From assembly GCA_944989445.1 (NCBI GenBank), contig CALYLW010000060.1, positions 1,739,959-1,803,958 of the forward strand: a stretch of 64,000 nucleotides of DNA, given 5' to 3'. This document shows positions 45,101-49,648 of the stretch, piece after piece; the stretch's first letter is position 1; every line of letters starts with the position of its first letter. The position numbers were made by a program, and so were the translations under genes. Under the pieces are notes generated by a model. It saw only the letters and a program-made list of their open reading frames with translations, made no database searches and was not told the origin of the DNA. This DNA is from Ampullaceana balthica (Eukaryota; Mollusca; Gastropoda; Lymnaeidae).

Positions 45101-47861
45101 GTGGATACCCGCCATTGGTATGATACTAGTATAATCACTGTTTACACTTGTCATACACCATCGTAGGTATTATTATAGTTTAATGGAAGTCAGCACTAGT
45201 TATATGCTAGCATTGGTATATTAGTATAATGACAGTTTACACTACTTATACACCTTCATTGGTATTATTTTAGTCTAACGGAAATCAACACTAGTTATAT
45301 CCTAGCATCAGTATGATATTAGTATAATGACAGTTTACACTAGTTATACACCTTCATTGGTATTATTTTAGTCTAACGGAAATCAACACTAGTTATATCC
45401 TAGCATCAGTATGATATTAGTATAATGACAGTTTACACTACTTATACACCTTCATTGGTATTATTTTAGTCTAACGGAAATCAACACTAGTTATATCCTA
45501 GCATCAGTATGATATTAGTATAATGACAGTTTACACTACTTATACACCTTCATTGGTATTATTTTAGTTGAATGGAAGTCAGCACTAGTTATATCCTAGC
45601 ATCGCTATGCTGAGTCAAATAAATAATTAATTGTTTTGTACCCATCTGATGGATCATATTTCAGTTAATTCAAGTTTTTAACAAATCTCTTGAATTCAGG
45701 ACAAAGGTTGCAAGGCTGGCAGGATCCCAGCTTTTGTACGGATCATAACCCGTGGGGTGATGACGGAGATTAGGACAGATATTAGTGCACTAGAACTCTT
45801 TACAGTGAGTTTCATTCTTGTCAGCTACTGGATTAACTGGATTCTGGTACTGACCTGCTTTTTTTGGAAACGCATCCTTTCAGTACCGGATATTGTTTTT
45901 CTAATTATCCCCTGTGGCCCAGACATTATTTTGGGATGGGTAAAAATTTGATAGGTTTGAAAATTATTGTATAATTTTTGTGTGTTAATTAATTGAAAAT
46001 AACATGAAGATAAATGTCTGTGCAGAATTGGATAAGGGTGCTACAAATTATTATTTTTTTTTGACTCATTATTTTCTTAATCAATACAATAATTAGACAA
46101 GGATAGAAAAGATTCTAAAAATAGATTATAGAAATAAAGATGTAGAAGAAAAAACATGAAGCTGTTATTTATGAAGGTGATAATAAAAGACAATAAAATG
46201 AAATATATAATTATTTAAAAAATAAAAACGAACATTTACTTTGTAATAAAGTTTAATGCAATAAAAATATAAAAGCTTTTATCTAGTGCCTGTAATGGGC
46301 CATTAACAACATCACTAGGAAAATACAAAACTGATCCACACAAAAAAATCAGTTATTGGTCGATTTTCATGGTTTAAAAAGCAAAATAAAATTCTACTAT
46401 TGCCCTAAAGTTAAGCATTCCGCCCGAGACTTTGGTGAAAGGTCATTTCCTGGTTTTTGTTTTTATATCCAATAACCCTCTACGTGGCAAATACACATGC
46501 TCTGGCCACAGGGAATAAATTAACTTGGGCCACAGTGAAAAAAATGTAAGTCACTGCAAAAAGAGGCGCCCGGTAACAGAAAGGTTTATTTATGTTGTTA
46601 TCATTTCCATTATTTATCATGTTATTTTACGTGACAAGTTTTAAACATCAGCATTGTTTGCAAGTATGAACATCTTAGAGCCCTAAGTTTCTCAGAGTTA
46701 TGGTTTACATAGGTACAGGTCAGTAAACAGGACTGGACCATGTCCTGAGTTGTTTCCCTTCATCAACCCAGAATCACGTTTAGAACTGGCGTCTGAAACA
46801 GAAGCAATGTTGCGTTGTATACTCTGGGGTCAATGTAATCTCACTGGGGTCAATGTCATCTCATTGGGGTCAATGTCATCTCACTGGGGTCAATGTCATT
46901 TCAGTGGGGCCAATGTCATCTCACTGGGGCAATGTCATCTCACTGGGGCAATGTCATCTCACTGGGGTCAATGTCATCTCACTGGGGGCAATGTCATCTC
47001 ACTGGGACCAATGTAACATCACTGGGGGGGGTCAATGTCTTCTCACTGTTGGTCAATTTGATCTCACTTGGGTCAATGCCATCTCAATGGGATCAGTGTC
47101 ATCTAAAAAGGGTCAAGGGCACCTCACTGGGTCAATGTCATCTCAATGGTCACTTAAATGACACTCGGTTTTCACAAAGTGTCTAAAGATGAGATACAAC
47201 TTTGTGAAACAAGCTGCACTCTCAGCTCACTGACACTCTAGTGAAACAAGCTGCACTCTCAGCTCACTGACACTCTAGTGAAACAAGCTGCACTCTCAGC
47301 TCACTGACACTCTAGTGAAACAAGCTGCACTCTCAGCTCACTGACACTCTAGTGAAACAAGCTGCACTCTCAGCTCACTGACACTCTAGTGAAACAAGCT
47401 GCACTCTCAGCTCACTGACACTCTAGTGAAACAAGCTGCACTCTCAGCTCACTGACACTCTAGTGAAACAAGCTGCACTCTCAGCTCACTGACACTCTAG
47501 TGAAACAAGCTGCACTCTCAGCTCACTGACACTCTAGTGAAACAAGCTGCACTCTCATCTCACTGACACTCTAGTGAAACAAGCTGCACTCTCATCTCAC
47601 TGACACTCTAGTGAAACAAGCTGCACTCTCAGCTCACTGACACTCTAGTGAAACAAGCTGCACTCTCAGCTCACTGACACTCTAGTTTAGTTTCTTGTTA
47701 CCAAATTGTTTTCTTTTCTAATCCGTTTGTAGTAGAATAAGGAGCAAATTGTGATAATATCTATTGTATTTTTTTGTCTACAGGCAACTAATGTAAATAT
47801 TGACCCGTACAAAGTCATCAATATCATCAAGGAATCTATACAGAAAAGAGCTCCTAGATAG
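11933..47861 (+). CDS. Gene 1: membrane-anchored GALT/HIT-like protein, 13 exons, 474 aa
   Basis: Joined exons: 11933-12157, 12717-12817, 13179-13211, 32372-32510, 33432-33535, 34590-34646, 35407-35574, 36236-36366, 37553-37692, 38443-38527, 45059-45117, 45700-45804, 47784-47861. Every junction is AG/GT and the phases agree throughout; the total is 1425 nt ending in TAG. Residues 13-31 form one hydrophobic segment after a basic tail (RPRR), so a type II signal anchor is likely; NLT (36) and NVS (49) are sequons on the presumed luminal side. The C-terminal part follows the galactose-1-phosphate uridylyltransferase/HIT plan: FNPLRDKRP near 182, CDFC at 213-216 (zinc-type CxxC), KDHDP at 254-258, HPHDQ at 306-310. 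In known GALT the second His of HPH is the nucleotidylated nucleophile, here His308. Nucleotidyl-transfer or phosphorolysis activity is inference; the substrate is unknown. I do not recognise a named orthologue. Confidence 0.8.
12229..12645. repeat. 28-bp minisatellite in gene 1 intron 1, about 14 copies
   Basis: Unit acatttaattggggacatta plus tacagacg. It starts about 70 bp after the exon 1 donor. The final copies are diverged. Confidence 0.94.
12717..12817 (+). CDS. Gene 1 exon 2
   Basis: Codes residues 76-108 plus two bases of residue 109. The acceptor is tatatttcag|GAG and the donor CTGCAG|GTAGGT. It starts in phase 0, which matches exon 1. It contains two cysteines (SSCIPAG and APGCR) that could pair in a lumen. 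No domain is recognised in this segment. Confidence 0.8.
13179..13211 (+). CDS. Gene 1 exon 3: candidate 33-bp micro-exon
   Basis: Thirty-three bases lie between a pyrimidine-rich acceptor (ttttgttgctag) and a good donor (CCCAG|GTAAAG). In the incoming phase they read [12 protein letters not shown] without a stop and leave the phase unchanged, so exon 2 could equally join exon 4 directly and give 463 aa. Splice-site quality and the open phase support it. An RNA read is needed to decide whether it is constitutive, alternative or absent. Confidence 0.6.
13228..13765. repeat. 26-bp minisatellite after micro-exon 3, about 20 copies
   Basis: Unit actgaaggcctaataattcc plus atcatg. A longer unit (13241-13440) is duplicated at the 5' end. 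It begins about 17 bp after the exon 3 donor. Confidence 0.94.
14059..14160. mobile_element. hAT-like end fragment
   Basis: Begins cagggatgggaaaactaagg followed by GC-rich gcccgcgggccgc, the sequence style of hAT termini also seen at 41421. No matching right end was found, so this is a fragment. Confidence 0.45.
14261..14446. mobile_element. hAT-type MITE (186 bp)
   Basis: The ends are inverted repeats of cagtgcttctcaaa. The 8-bp duplications agttagac (14253-14260) and agctagac (14447-14454) match hAT behaviour. The internal part reads like other degenerate copies near 16197-16300 and 44270-44480. Confidence 0.75.
14590..15530. repeat. Partly duplicated dispersed repeat
   Basis: The block tctgtcacgtctgtctgtca through acagccgcataaaattgtt occurs at 14680-14800 and again at 14938-15055; gaaagttctgtattacgtta occurs at 14830 and 15437. 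Also present is tcctatataataaaaggcac, a common transposon-edge phrase. Superfamily not assigned. Confidence 0.6.
15531..16298. other. Unassigned intronic sequence
   Basis: No gene seen. 16197-16290 contains a degraded copy of the hAT MITE at 14261 (gcactgcttctcagactttt). Confidence 0.5.
16299..18208 (-). pseudogene. 5'-truncated LINE copy B with broken reverse transcriptase
   Basis: Three minus-strand frames cover the RT in order: 18199-17654 (fingers, with [17 protein letters not shown] and [20 protein letters not shown]), 17338-16898 (palm, with [20 protein letters not shown] and the catalytic box FADD), and 16941-16666 (thumb, with [19 protein letters not shown] and [15 protein letters not shown]). 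This is typical of Jockey/CR1/L2-like non-LTR elements. Frameshifts separate the parts and no endonuclease domain is present. The 3' end is a GATAA-type microsatellite tail. Nearly identical to copy C over the shared region. Confidence 0.88.
18209..18657. other. Unassigned intronic sequence
   Basis: About 450 bp between LINE copy B and the big satellite. No gene or recognisable element. Confidence 0.5.
18660..22978. repeat. 4.3-kb satellite with 24-28-bp units and a 1058-bp higher-order period
   Basis: The basic unit is catactgacccaagtactgt followed by gatacaga, aacaga, gacacaga, gtcacaga, gata or gatacatc variants. The rare variant tactgtccc recurs at 19571, 20629 and 21687, exactly 1058 bp apart, and whole variant strings repeat with it. 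Minus-strand open frames up to 955 codons are a by-product of the stop-free unit and should not be annotated as proteins. Confidence 0.96.
22979..24042. other. Unassigned intronic sequence
   Basis: No gene. Contains the tentative MITE at 23394-23658 and a short duplication of ctgatacgctaaagatcatt near 23750-23810. Confidence 0.5.
23394..23658. mobile_element. Possible MITE with cagttctcaa ends
   Basis: The left side reads cgacggcagttctcaa and the right side ttgagaaccgtcg, an inverted pair about 265 bp apart. The interior is non-coding. No clear target duplication, so this is tentative. Confidence 0.35.
24043..24375. mobile_element. Foldback palindrome, related subfamily
   Basis: The arms read gatttttaaaaaccacgttt, then cggactaaaaagaagaaaat, and are mirrored at 24310-24375. 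The layout (actaaaaagaagaaaat, gtggggcg) resembles the other foldback copies but the sequence differs. A partial third arm follows to about 24500, and the gatcgatctgaaattttgat block follows at 24605. Confidence 0.8.
25192..25990. repeat. 36-bp minisatellite, about 22 copies
   Basis: Unit gattggttgaccagatcaaa plus ataaccttcgactatg. It is highly homogeneous with decay at the 3' end. The stop-free, three-divisible unit gives spurious frames of 267 and 295 codons on both strands. Confidence 0.96.
26065..26352. repeat. About 43-bp minisatellite, 7 copies
   Basis: Unit gtccgaatggtcattcagaa plus tggtctatggtcgaaagttccat, with moderate divergence between copies. Confidence 0.9.
26452..27740. repeat. 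Two tandem copies of a roughly 745-bp dispersed repeat
   Basis: atcccttatattaac, gtctgtcttgggcgggcgga, cagatcgatcgatcgtaccg and cgcgttgaggcgacccatcg each occur at about 26460-26760 and again at about 27200-27500. A shared segment with gatcgatcgaatgtaccg links it to the composite foldback family at 38577. Confidence 0.8.
28098..28537. mobile_element. Foldback palindrome, copy 2
   Basis: Same arms as copy 1 (aaggacacgcttttatttac and cataaaagcgtggggcgctc, mirrored on the right). The preceding 27760-28095 block (ggttcaattttcagttaggg, accactatcacatttaagtt) is shared with 40680-40880. Confidence 0.85.
28538..29127. other. Unassigned intronic sequence
   Basis: No gene. The last 80 bp look like a degraded hAT MITE edge (cagcgattctcaaatttgtc). 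Confidence 0.45.
29149..31082 (-). pseudogene. 5'-truncated LINE copy C with broken reverse transcriptase
   Basis: Same family as copy B. RT fingers lie at about 31082-30319, including [20 protein letters not shown]; palm and thumb fragments are at 30180-29748 and 29791-29516. The palm is broken: the frame 29951-29748 starts after the FADD region, which lies in disrupted sequence. The flanks carry a near-perfect duplication of about 21 bp (ctacgttgttg[t/g]tccacag at 29128 and 31083), consistent with target-primed insertion. The frame continuing upstream of 31082 is host sequence, not LINE. Confidence 0.88.
31104..31925. other. Unassigned intronic sequence
   Basis: No exon with good splice sites and matching phase seen. 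31104-31250 holds repeated ggtccacaggtcccacgtt phrases that flank LINE copy C. Confidence 0.5.
31930..32342. repeat. 26-bp minisatellite just upstream of exon 4, about 16 copies
   Basis: Unit gactgccctattgtgtgtag plus tctatt. It ends about 30 bp before the exon 4 acceptor, so the branch-point region lies within or directly beside the array. Confidence 0.93.
32372..32510 (+). CDS. Gene 1 exon 4
   Basis: Codes residues 121-166, beginning [17 protein letters not shown] and ending QELFHQ. The acceptor is tctttctccag|G and the donor CATCAG|GTACTT. It lies after an intron of about 19 kb. Both sides are flanked by unrelated minisatellites, one ending about 30 bp upstream and one starting within about 10 bp of the donor. 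The sequence is probably helical, ahead of the GALT-like core. Confidence 0.87.
32516..33312. repeat. 30-bp minisatellite just downstream of exon 4, about 26 copies
   Basis: Unit gtgctgactccatacacctc plus actcaacatc. It begins within 10 bp of the exon 4 donor. Each unit contains CTGAC, a branch-point-like motif. The stop-free unit yields spurious frames on both strands. Confidence 0.95.
33432..33535 (+). CDS. Gene 1 exon 5: FNPL...KRP segment
   Basis: Codes residues 167-200 and two bases of Tyr201. The segment [15 protein letters not shown] resembles the N-terminal signature of GALT-family proteins, where a short NPL stretch and an RP pair precede the zinc CxxC. The acceptor is ccccacacag|GAC and the donor GCTTA|GTGAGT, phase 2. 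Confidence 0.87.
33627..34391. mobile_element. Inverted-dimer retroelement (Penelope-like suspected) with SINE in one arm
   Basis: Two arms of roughly 200 bp are inverted copies around a centre near 33845. An 18-bp direct repeat, tgtatgtctaagtttatg, flanks the whole element at 33609-33626 and 34392-34409. Each arm carries a CTGATGA...GCC(G/A)AAACG motif resembling a hammerhead ribozyme core. The SINE at 34055-34344 splits the right arm; the intact left arm shows the pre-insertion sequence. Assignment to Penelope-like elements is inference. Confidence 0.6.
34055..34344 (-). mobile_element. tRNA-derived SINE, full-length copy 1
   Basis: On the minus strand the head reads GTGGTCGAGTGGCAGCGCAC (A-box-like) and then GGTTCGAATCC (B box), so it is derived from a tRNA. 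The body contains acatgtagttaggcggctgg. The 3' end is gaaggagcgtctg followed by GATAA-type repeats, the same 3' end as the LINE family in this window. It sits inside one arm of a large palindrome. Confidence 0.88.
34590..34646 (+). CDS. Gene 1 exon 6: CxxC zinc-type motif
   Basis: A 57-bp exon coding [18 protein letters not shown]. The pair C213/C216 occupies the position of the structural zinc cysteines in class I GALT. The acceptor is gatatttcag|T and the donor AAGAA|GTAAGT, phase 2 at both ends. Confidence 0.85.
34882..35394. repeat. 27/24-bp minisatellite abutting exon 7, about 19 copies
   Basis: Unit ttatatgaacattcccacat plus cttgttg. It stops about 13 bp before exon 7, so the polypyrimidine tract is built from the last repeat plus attaatttcctag. 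Confidence 0.95.
35407..35574 (+). CDS. Gene 1 exon 7: GALT/HIT core strand with KDHDP
   Basis: Codes residues 221-275 plus two bases of Trp276. The stretch [19 protein letters not shown] matches the HIT-superfamily pattern of a hydrophobic strand, a conserved His, then a helix. The acceptor tttcctag lies only about 13 bp after the end of a 27-bp minisatellite. The donor is TTTG|GTCAGT. Confidence 0.88.
35686..36235. repeat. 55-bp repeat carrying ten copies of the exon 8 acceptor
   Basis: The unit is ttaccc(c/t)tacag, g(t/c)tagacaaggcatcagtt, then cctgtataatgtctggtgtt attg. The AGs fall at 35740, 35795, 35850 and so on to the real one at 36235, a span of exactly nine 55-bp periods. Each unit therefore includes the 3' splice site and the first 12 bases of exon 8 (or a C/T variant). 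Confidence 0.93.
36236..36366 (+). CDS. Gene 1 exon 8: HPHDQ active-site motif
   Basis: Codes residues 277-319, ending [15 protein letters not shown]. The HPHxQ motif is the hallmark of GALT-type HIT proteins; H306 would be zinc-side and H308 the nucleophile by analogy with E. coli GALT H164/H166. The acceptor CCCCTACAG|GCTAGACAAGGC is the last of ten near-identical sites spaced 55 bp apart in the upstream intron. Confidence 0.88.
36403..36626. repeat. 44-bp minisatellite after exon 8, 5 copies
   Basis: Unit ttataggtagtgagtcaaga plus ttggtcagtgccatagggaaacat. It starts about 37 bp after the donor. Each unit also contains ataggtagtg and ttggtcagtg, which resemble 5' splice sites. Confidence 0.93.
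36785..36895. repeat. 18-bp repeat, about 6 copies, family shared with 49268
   Basis: Unit gttgacatacagacaagg. Its left flank (ccaagttaatttaagttcct through atacaagaaacttg) also matches the left flank of the larger array at 49268, so the two are copies of one mobile or duplicated segment. Confidence 0.88.
37040..37535. repeat. 32-bp minisatellite abutting exon 9, about 15 copies
   Basis: Unit atgactagagtgatggtgaa plus tgcaataattat. It ends about 18 bp before the exon 9 acceptor. Confidence 0.95.
37553..37692 (+). CDS. Gene 1 exon 9
   Basis: Codes residues 321-366 with GGT split at the junction (Gly320). It reads [16 protein letters not shown], then [19 protein letters not shown]. The acceptor is ctacttaag|GT, the same non-pyrimidine CTTAAG type as exon 11, and the donor is TTG|GTCAGT. 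It is flanked by a 32-bp array upstream and a 27-bp array downstream. Confidence 0.85.
37752..37968. repeat. 27-bp minisatellite after exon 9, 8 copies
   Basis: Unit gcagtgggcggggctattaa plus aatacaa, with moderate variation. The GC-rich gggcggggc stretch stands out in an AT-rich intron. Confidence 0.92.
38443..38527 (+). CDS. Gene 1 exon 10
   Basis: Codes residues 367-394 ([16 protein letters not shown], then [10 protein letters not shown]). The acceptor is cttaccgcag|ACC and the donor AGAG|GTGAGT. This is one of the few exons with no minisatellite at its edges. Confidence 0.85.
38902..40659. mobile_element. Non-autonomous pogo/Tigger-like DNA transposon
   Basis: 1758 bp bounded by inverted ends CAGTCGAAACCGGTTAAGTC and, inverted on the right, CAGTCGAACCCACTTACCTC, with TA duplication at the insertion point. 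Comparison with the related repeat at about 27850 shows the empty TA site. No transposase frame is detectable. A SINE is nested inside. Confidence 0.75.
39477..39756 (+). mobile_element. tRNA-derived SINE, full-length copy 2
   Basis: Nearly identical to copy 1 but on the plus strand: A-box-like TGGTCAAGTGGCAGCGC, B box GGTTCGAATCC, and tail gaaggagcgtctgaatagat followed by aagataag. It is nested inside the pogo-like element at 38902-40659. It is not a functional tRNA gene. Confidence 0.88.
41421..41638. mobile_element. hAT-type MITE (218 bp)
   Basis: Inverted ends CAGGGGTGGG and CCCACCCCTG, with 8-bp flanks cattagaa and tattagaa. The interior repeats gggccgc motifs. It is non-coding. Confidence 0.8.
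41639..42220. other. Intronic sequence with a possible second tRNA-like SINE fragment
   Basis: 41740-41790 on the minus strand reads caagctgaggggcgtgggat followed by cgagcccacg, B-box-like; no clear A box or tail. The rest is AT-rich without a gene. Confidence 0.35.
42228..43234. mobile_element. hAT-like element, family with TAGGGCTG ends
   Basis: The left end is TAGGGCTGCAGAAATTAACG and the right end is its inverse (CAGCCCTA), with imperfect 8-bp flanks gttatcat and gtactcat. Another repeat is nested at 42390-42971. It shares its ends with the element at 57266-58001. Confidence 0.7.
42390..42971. mobile_element. Nested MITE-like repeat with CGTATATACTC ends
   Basis: Inverted ends cgtatatactcgttc on the left and gaatgagtatatacg on the right enclose about 580 bp with cccgctc and gacccccca motifs near both ends. 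It is nested in the hAT-like element. The target duplication is not clear. Confidence 0.6.
43278..44206. repeat. 29-bp minisatellite in intron 10, about 32 copies
   Basis: Unit ttttagctacagcagaatac plus tctcagacc. A ttttagct/ttttaact polymorphism alternates in the 3' half. Each unit has ctctcagaccttttagctac ag, so it is rich in acceptor-like AGs. Confidence 0.95.
44503..45033. repeat. 17-bp minisatellite abutting exon 11, about 31 copies
   Basis: Unit catactcatccatagta with a taaga variant (catactcatccataaga). It ends about 25 bp before the exon 11 acceptor. Confidence 0.95.
45059..45117 (+). CDS. Gene 1 exon 11
   Basis: A 59-bp exon coding [19 protein letters not shown] after the split Gly395. 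The acceptor is tttcttaag|GT. The donor CCATTG|GTATGATA is itself the first unit of a 98-bp repeat in the following intron. A 17-bp array ends about 25 bp upstream. Confidence 0.83.
45112..45605. repeat. 98-bp repeat starting at the exon 11 donor, about 5 copies
   Basis: GTATGATAC at the real donor (45118) recurs as gtatatta (45216), then gtatgatattag (45311, 45409, 45507), spaced 95-98 bp. The second copy keeps the exonic CATTG before the GT. The unit also includes cattggtattattttagt. Confidence 0.9.
45700..45804 (+). CDS. Gene 1 exon 12
   Basis: Codes residues 415-449 ([19 protein letters not shown], then [15 protein letters not shown]). The acceptor is ttgaattcag|GAC and the donor TTTACA|GTGAGT, phase 0 on both sides. 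Confidence 0.86.
45805..46825. other. Gene 1 intron 12, AT-rich part
   Basis: No exon or recognisable element seen. Confidence 0.5.
46828..47148. repeat. 21-bp minisatellite, about 15 copies
   Basis: Unit ggtcaatgtcatctcactgg g, increasingly degenerate toward the 3' end. Confidence 0.92.
47195..47684. repeat. 37-bp minisatellite before exon 13, 13 copies
   Basis: Unit gtgaaacaagctgcactctc plus agctcactgacactcta. Copies are almost identical, implying recent expansion. It ends about 100 bp before the exon 13 acceptor. Confidence 0.95.
47784..47861 (+). CDS. Gene 1 exon 13 with stop codon
   Basis: Codes the last 25 residues, [20 protein letters not shown] and KRAPR, then TAG at 47859-47861. 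The acceptor is tttttgtctacag. No hydrophobic segment or obvious targeting signal is present at the C terminus. The 3' UTR follows, but I could not place a poly(A) site with confidence. Confidence 0.86.
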   Translation, partial: ATNVNIDPYKVINIIKESIQKRAPR

Positions 47862-48654
47862 TAAACCATCAGTTTTATCTCTGCTACTCATCAACCACTG
47901 TATATTAAATCCTATAAGAAAATCCTGAATGTTTGTTTGAAATGCACTGTAAACCAACTAGTCTGGGGTTAAATAGCTCTGTTAATTTTGTGGCATTGAG
48001 TAATCTATAGTTATAATTAAAAGGGACATTGACTTGATAATTGAAATGTCCAAATCCTTCCAATTCTTATAAATTTTAAAAAAGCTTTTCTTGAACCGGT
48101 GAGACTGTGTTAGTATTGTGTTCAGTGACAGCTGACTTAGCTCACTTCATGTGCCCATGCCTTGCTTTGTTGAGGAATGCTAAAGGGTCAAGTAAGATGG
48201 TCAGCATCTGTTTAAAGATATTACGTGCCATAAACAACAGCTTACACTCTTGTAATGCATATGATGTGCTCTCCTAACATAAAGTTTAAAAGATTTGGAA
48301 GTTCATATGAAATTGTTTCCATCACATATAGGATAATATAGCTTGTAACCATTGTAACATTCTTTATAGCACAACAGATTCTGATAGTTCCATAGCTGAA
48401 AGAGCAGTAAGGGAGAGAACTCTCCTGATATTCTCAACATTACCGGTACTGAGTTACATTCCTTTGTGTGGTCAGGGGCCGAAACATGTCCTTATTTATG
48501 GCCATGAACCTCAATGGGTAGATAACTCATTAGCCAGCCTTACAACTCTTCTTCTCTGTAAAATGCAAATGTATTTCATTCAGAAATCATTTCGCTGGGG
48601 TCAAGTTTTTGGTGAATGGTCCTTGTGGCCTCTGAACAAATGGTTCATTGATGT
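47862..48654 (+). other. Probable gene 1 3' UTR and flank
   Basis: Largely unique sequence directly after the stop codon. No poly(A) signal could be assigned with confidence, so the 3' end is open. Confidence 0.45.
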
Positions 48655-48965
48655 CCATGTTTCATAGACATATATATGTTCACATTTCATTATTTCATAG
48701 ATGTATATGTTCACATTTCATTATTTCATAGATGTATATGCTCACATTTCATTATTTCATAGATGTATATGTTCACATTTCATTATTTCATAGATGTATA
48801 TGCTCACATTTCATTATTTCATAGATGTATATGCTCACATTTTATTATATCATAGATGTATATGTTCACATTTCATTATTTCATAGATGTATATGTTCAC
48901 ATTTCATTATTTCATAGATGTATATGCTCACATTTCATTATTTCATAGATGTATATATTCACAAT
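48655..48965. repeat. 31-bp minisatellite, about 10 copies
   Basis: Unit catagatgtatatgttcaca plus tttcattattt. Confidence 0.93.
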
Positions 48966-49267
48966 TGGTTATTTTAAATCATTACTCTTTCATTGTACTA
49001 ATTGTTGACAGATGTGGGACTGGGATCACCATTTACACTTGGCCTGTTTCTCATCTTTTCAACATCTGAGCTTTTTGAAGAACTTCAAATTTATCTCAAT
49101 TTTAGCATTTCTGTCTTTACTCACTTTAATTGTGAGGATATCATTGCTGAAACTAACTTGTTGCCATAGGCCTTAAAAAGAGTTGATTTTAACTTGTAAC
49201 TGACACTCGTATGTTAAGTATGATAAGTATTGTTCATACCAAGTTAATGTAAGTTCATTCTCACAAT

Positions 49268-49648
49268 ACAAGAAACTTGACATACAGACAAGGGTTGACA
49301 CACAGACAAGGGTTGACACACAGACAAGGGTTGACACACAAACAAGGGTTGACATACAAACAAGGGTTGACACACAGACAAGGGTTGACATACAAACAAG
49401 GGTTGACACACAGACAAGGGTTATTACAGACAAGGGTTGAAACACAGACAAGGGTTGACATACAAACAAGGGTTGACATACAGACAAGGGTTGACATACA
49501 GACAAGGGTTGACACACAGACAAGGGTTGACATACAGACAAGGGTTGACACACAGACAAGGGTTGACACACAGACAAGGGTTGACACACAGACAAGGGTT
49601 AACACACAGACAAGGGTTGACACACAGACAAGGGTTGACATACAGACA
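49268..49648. repeat. 18-bp minisatellite, about 21 copies
   Basis: Unit gttgacacacagacaagg with cata/caaa variants. Spurious frames of 92-145 codons on both strands. Same family as 36785-36895. Confidence 0.95.
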
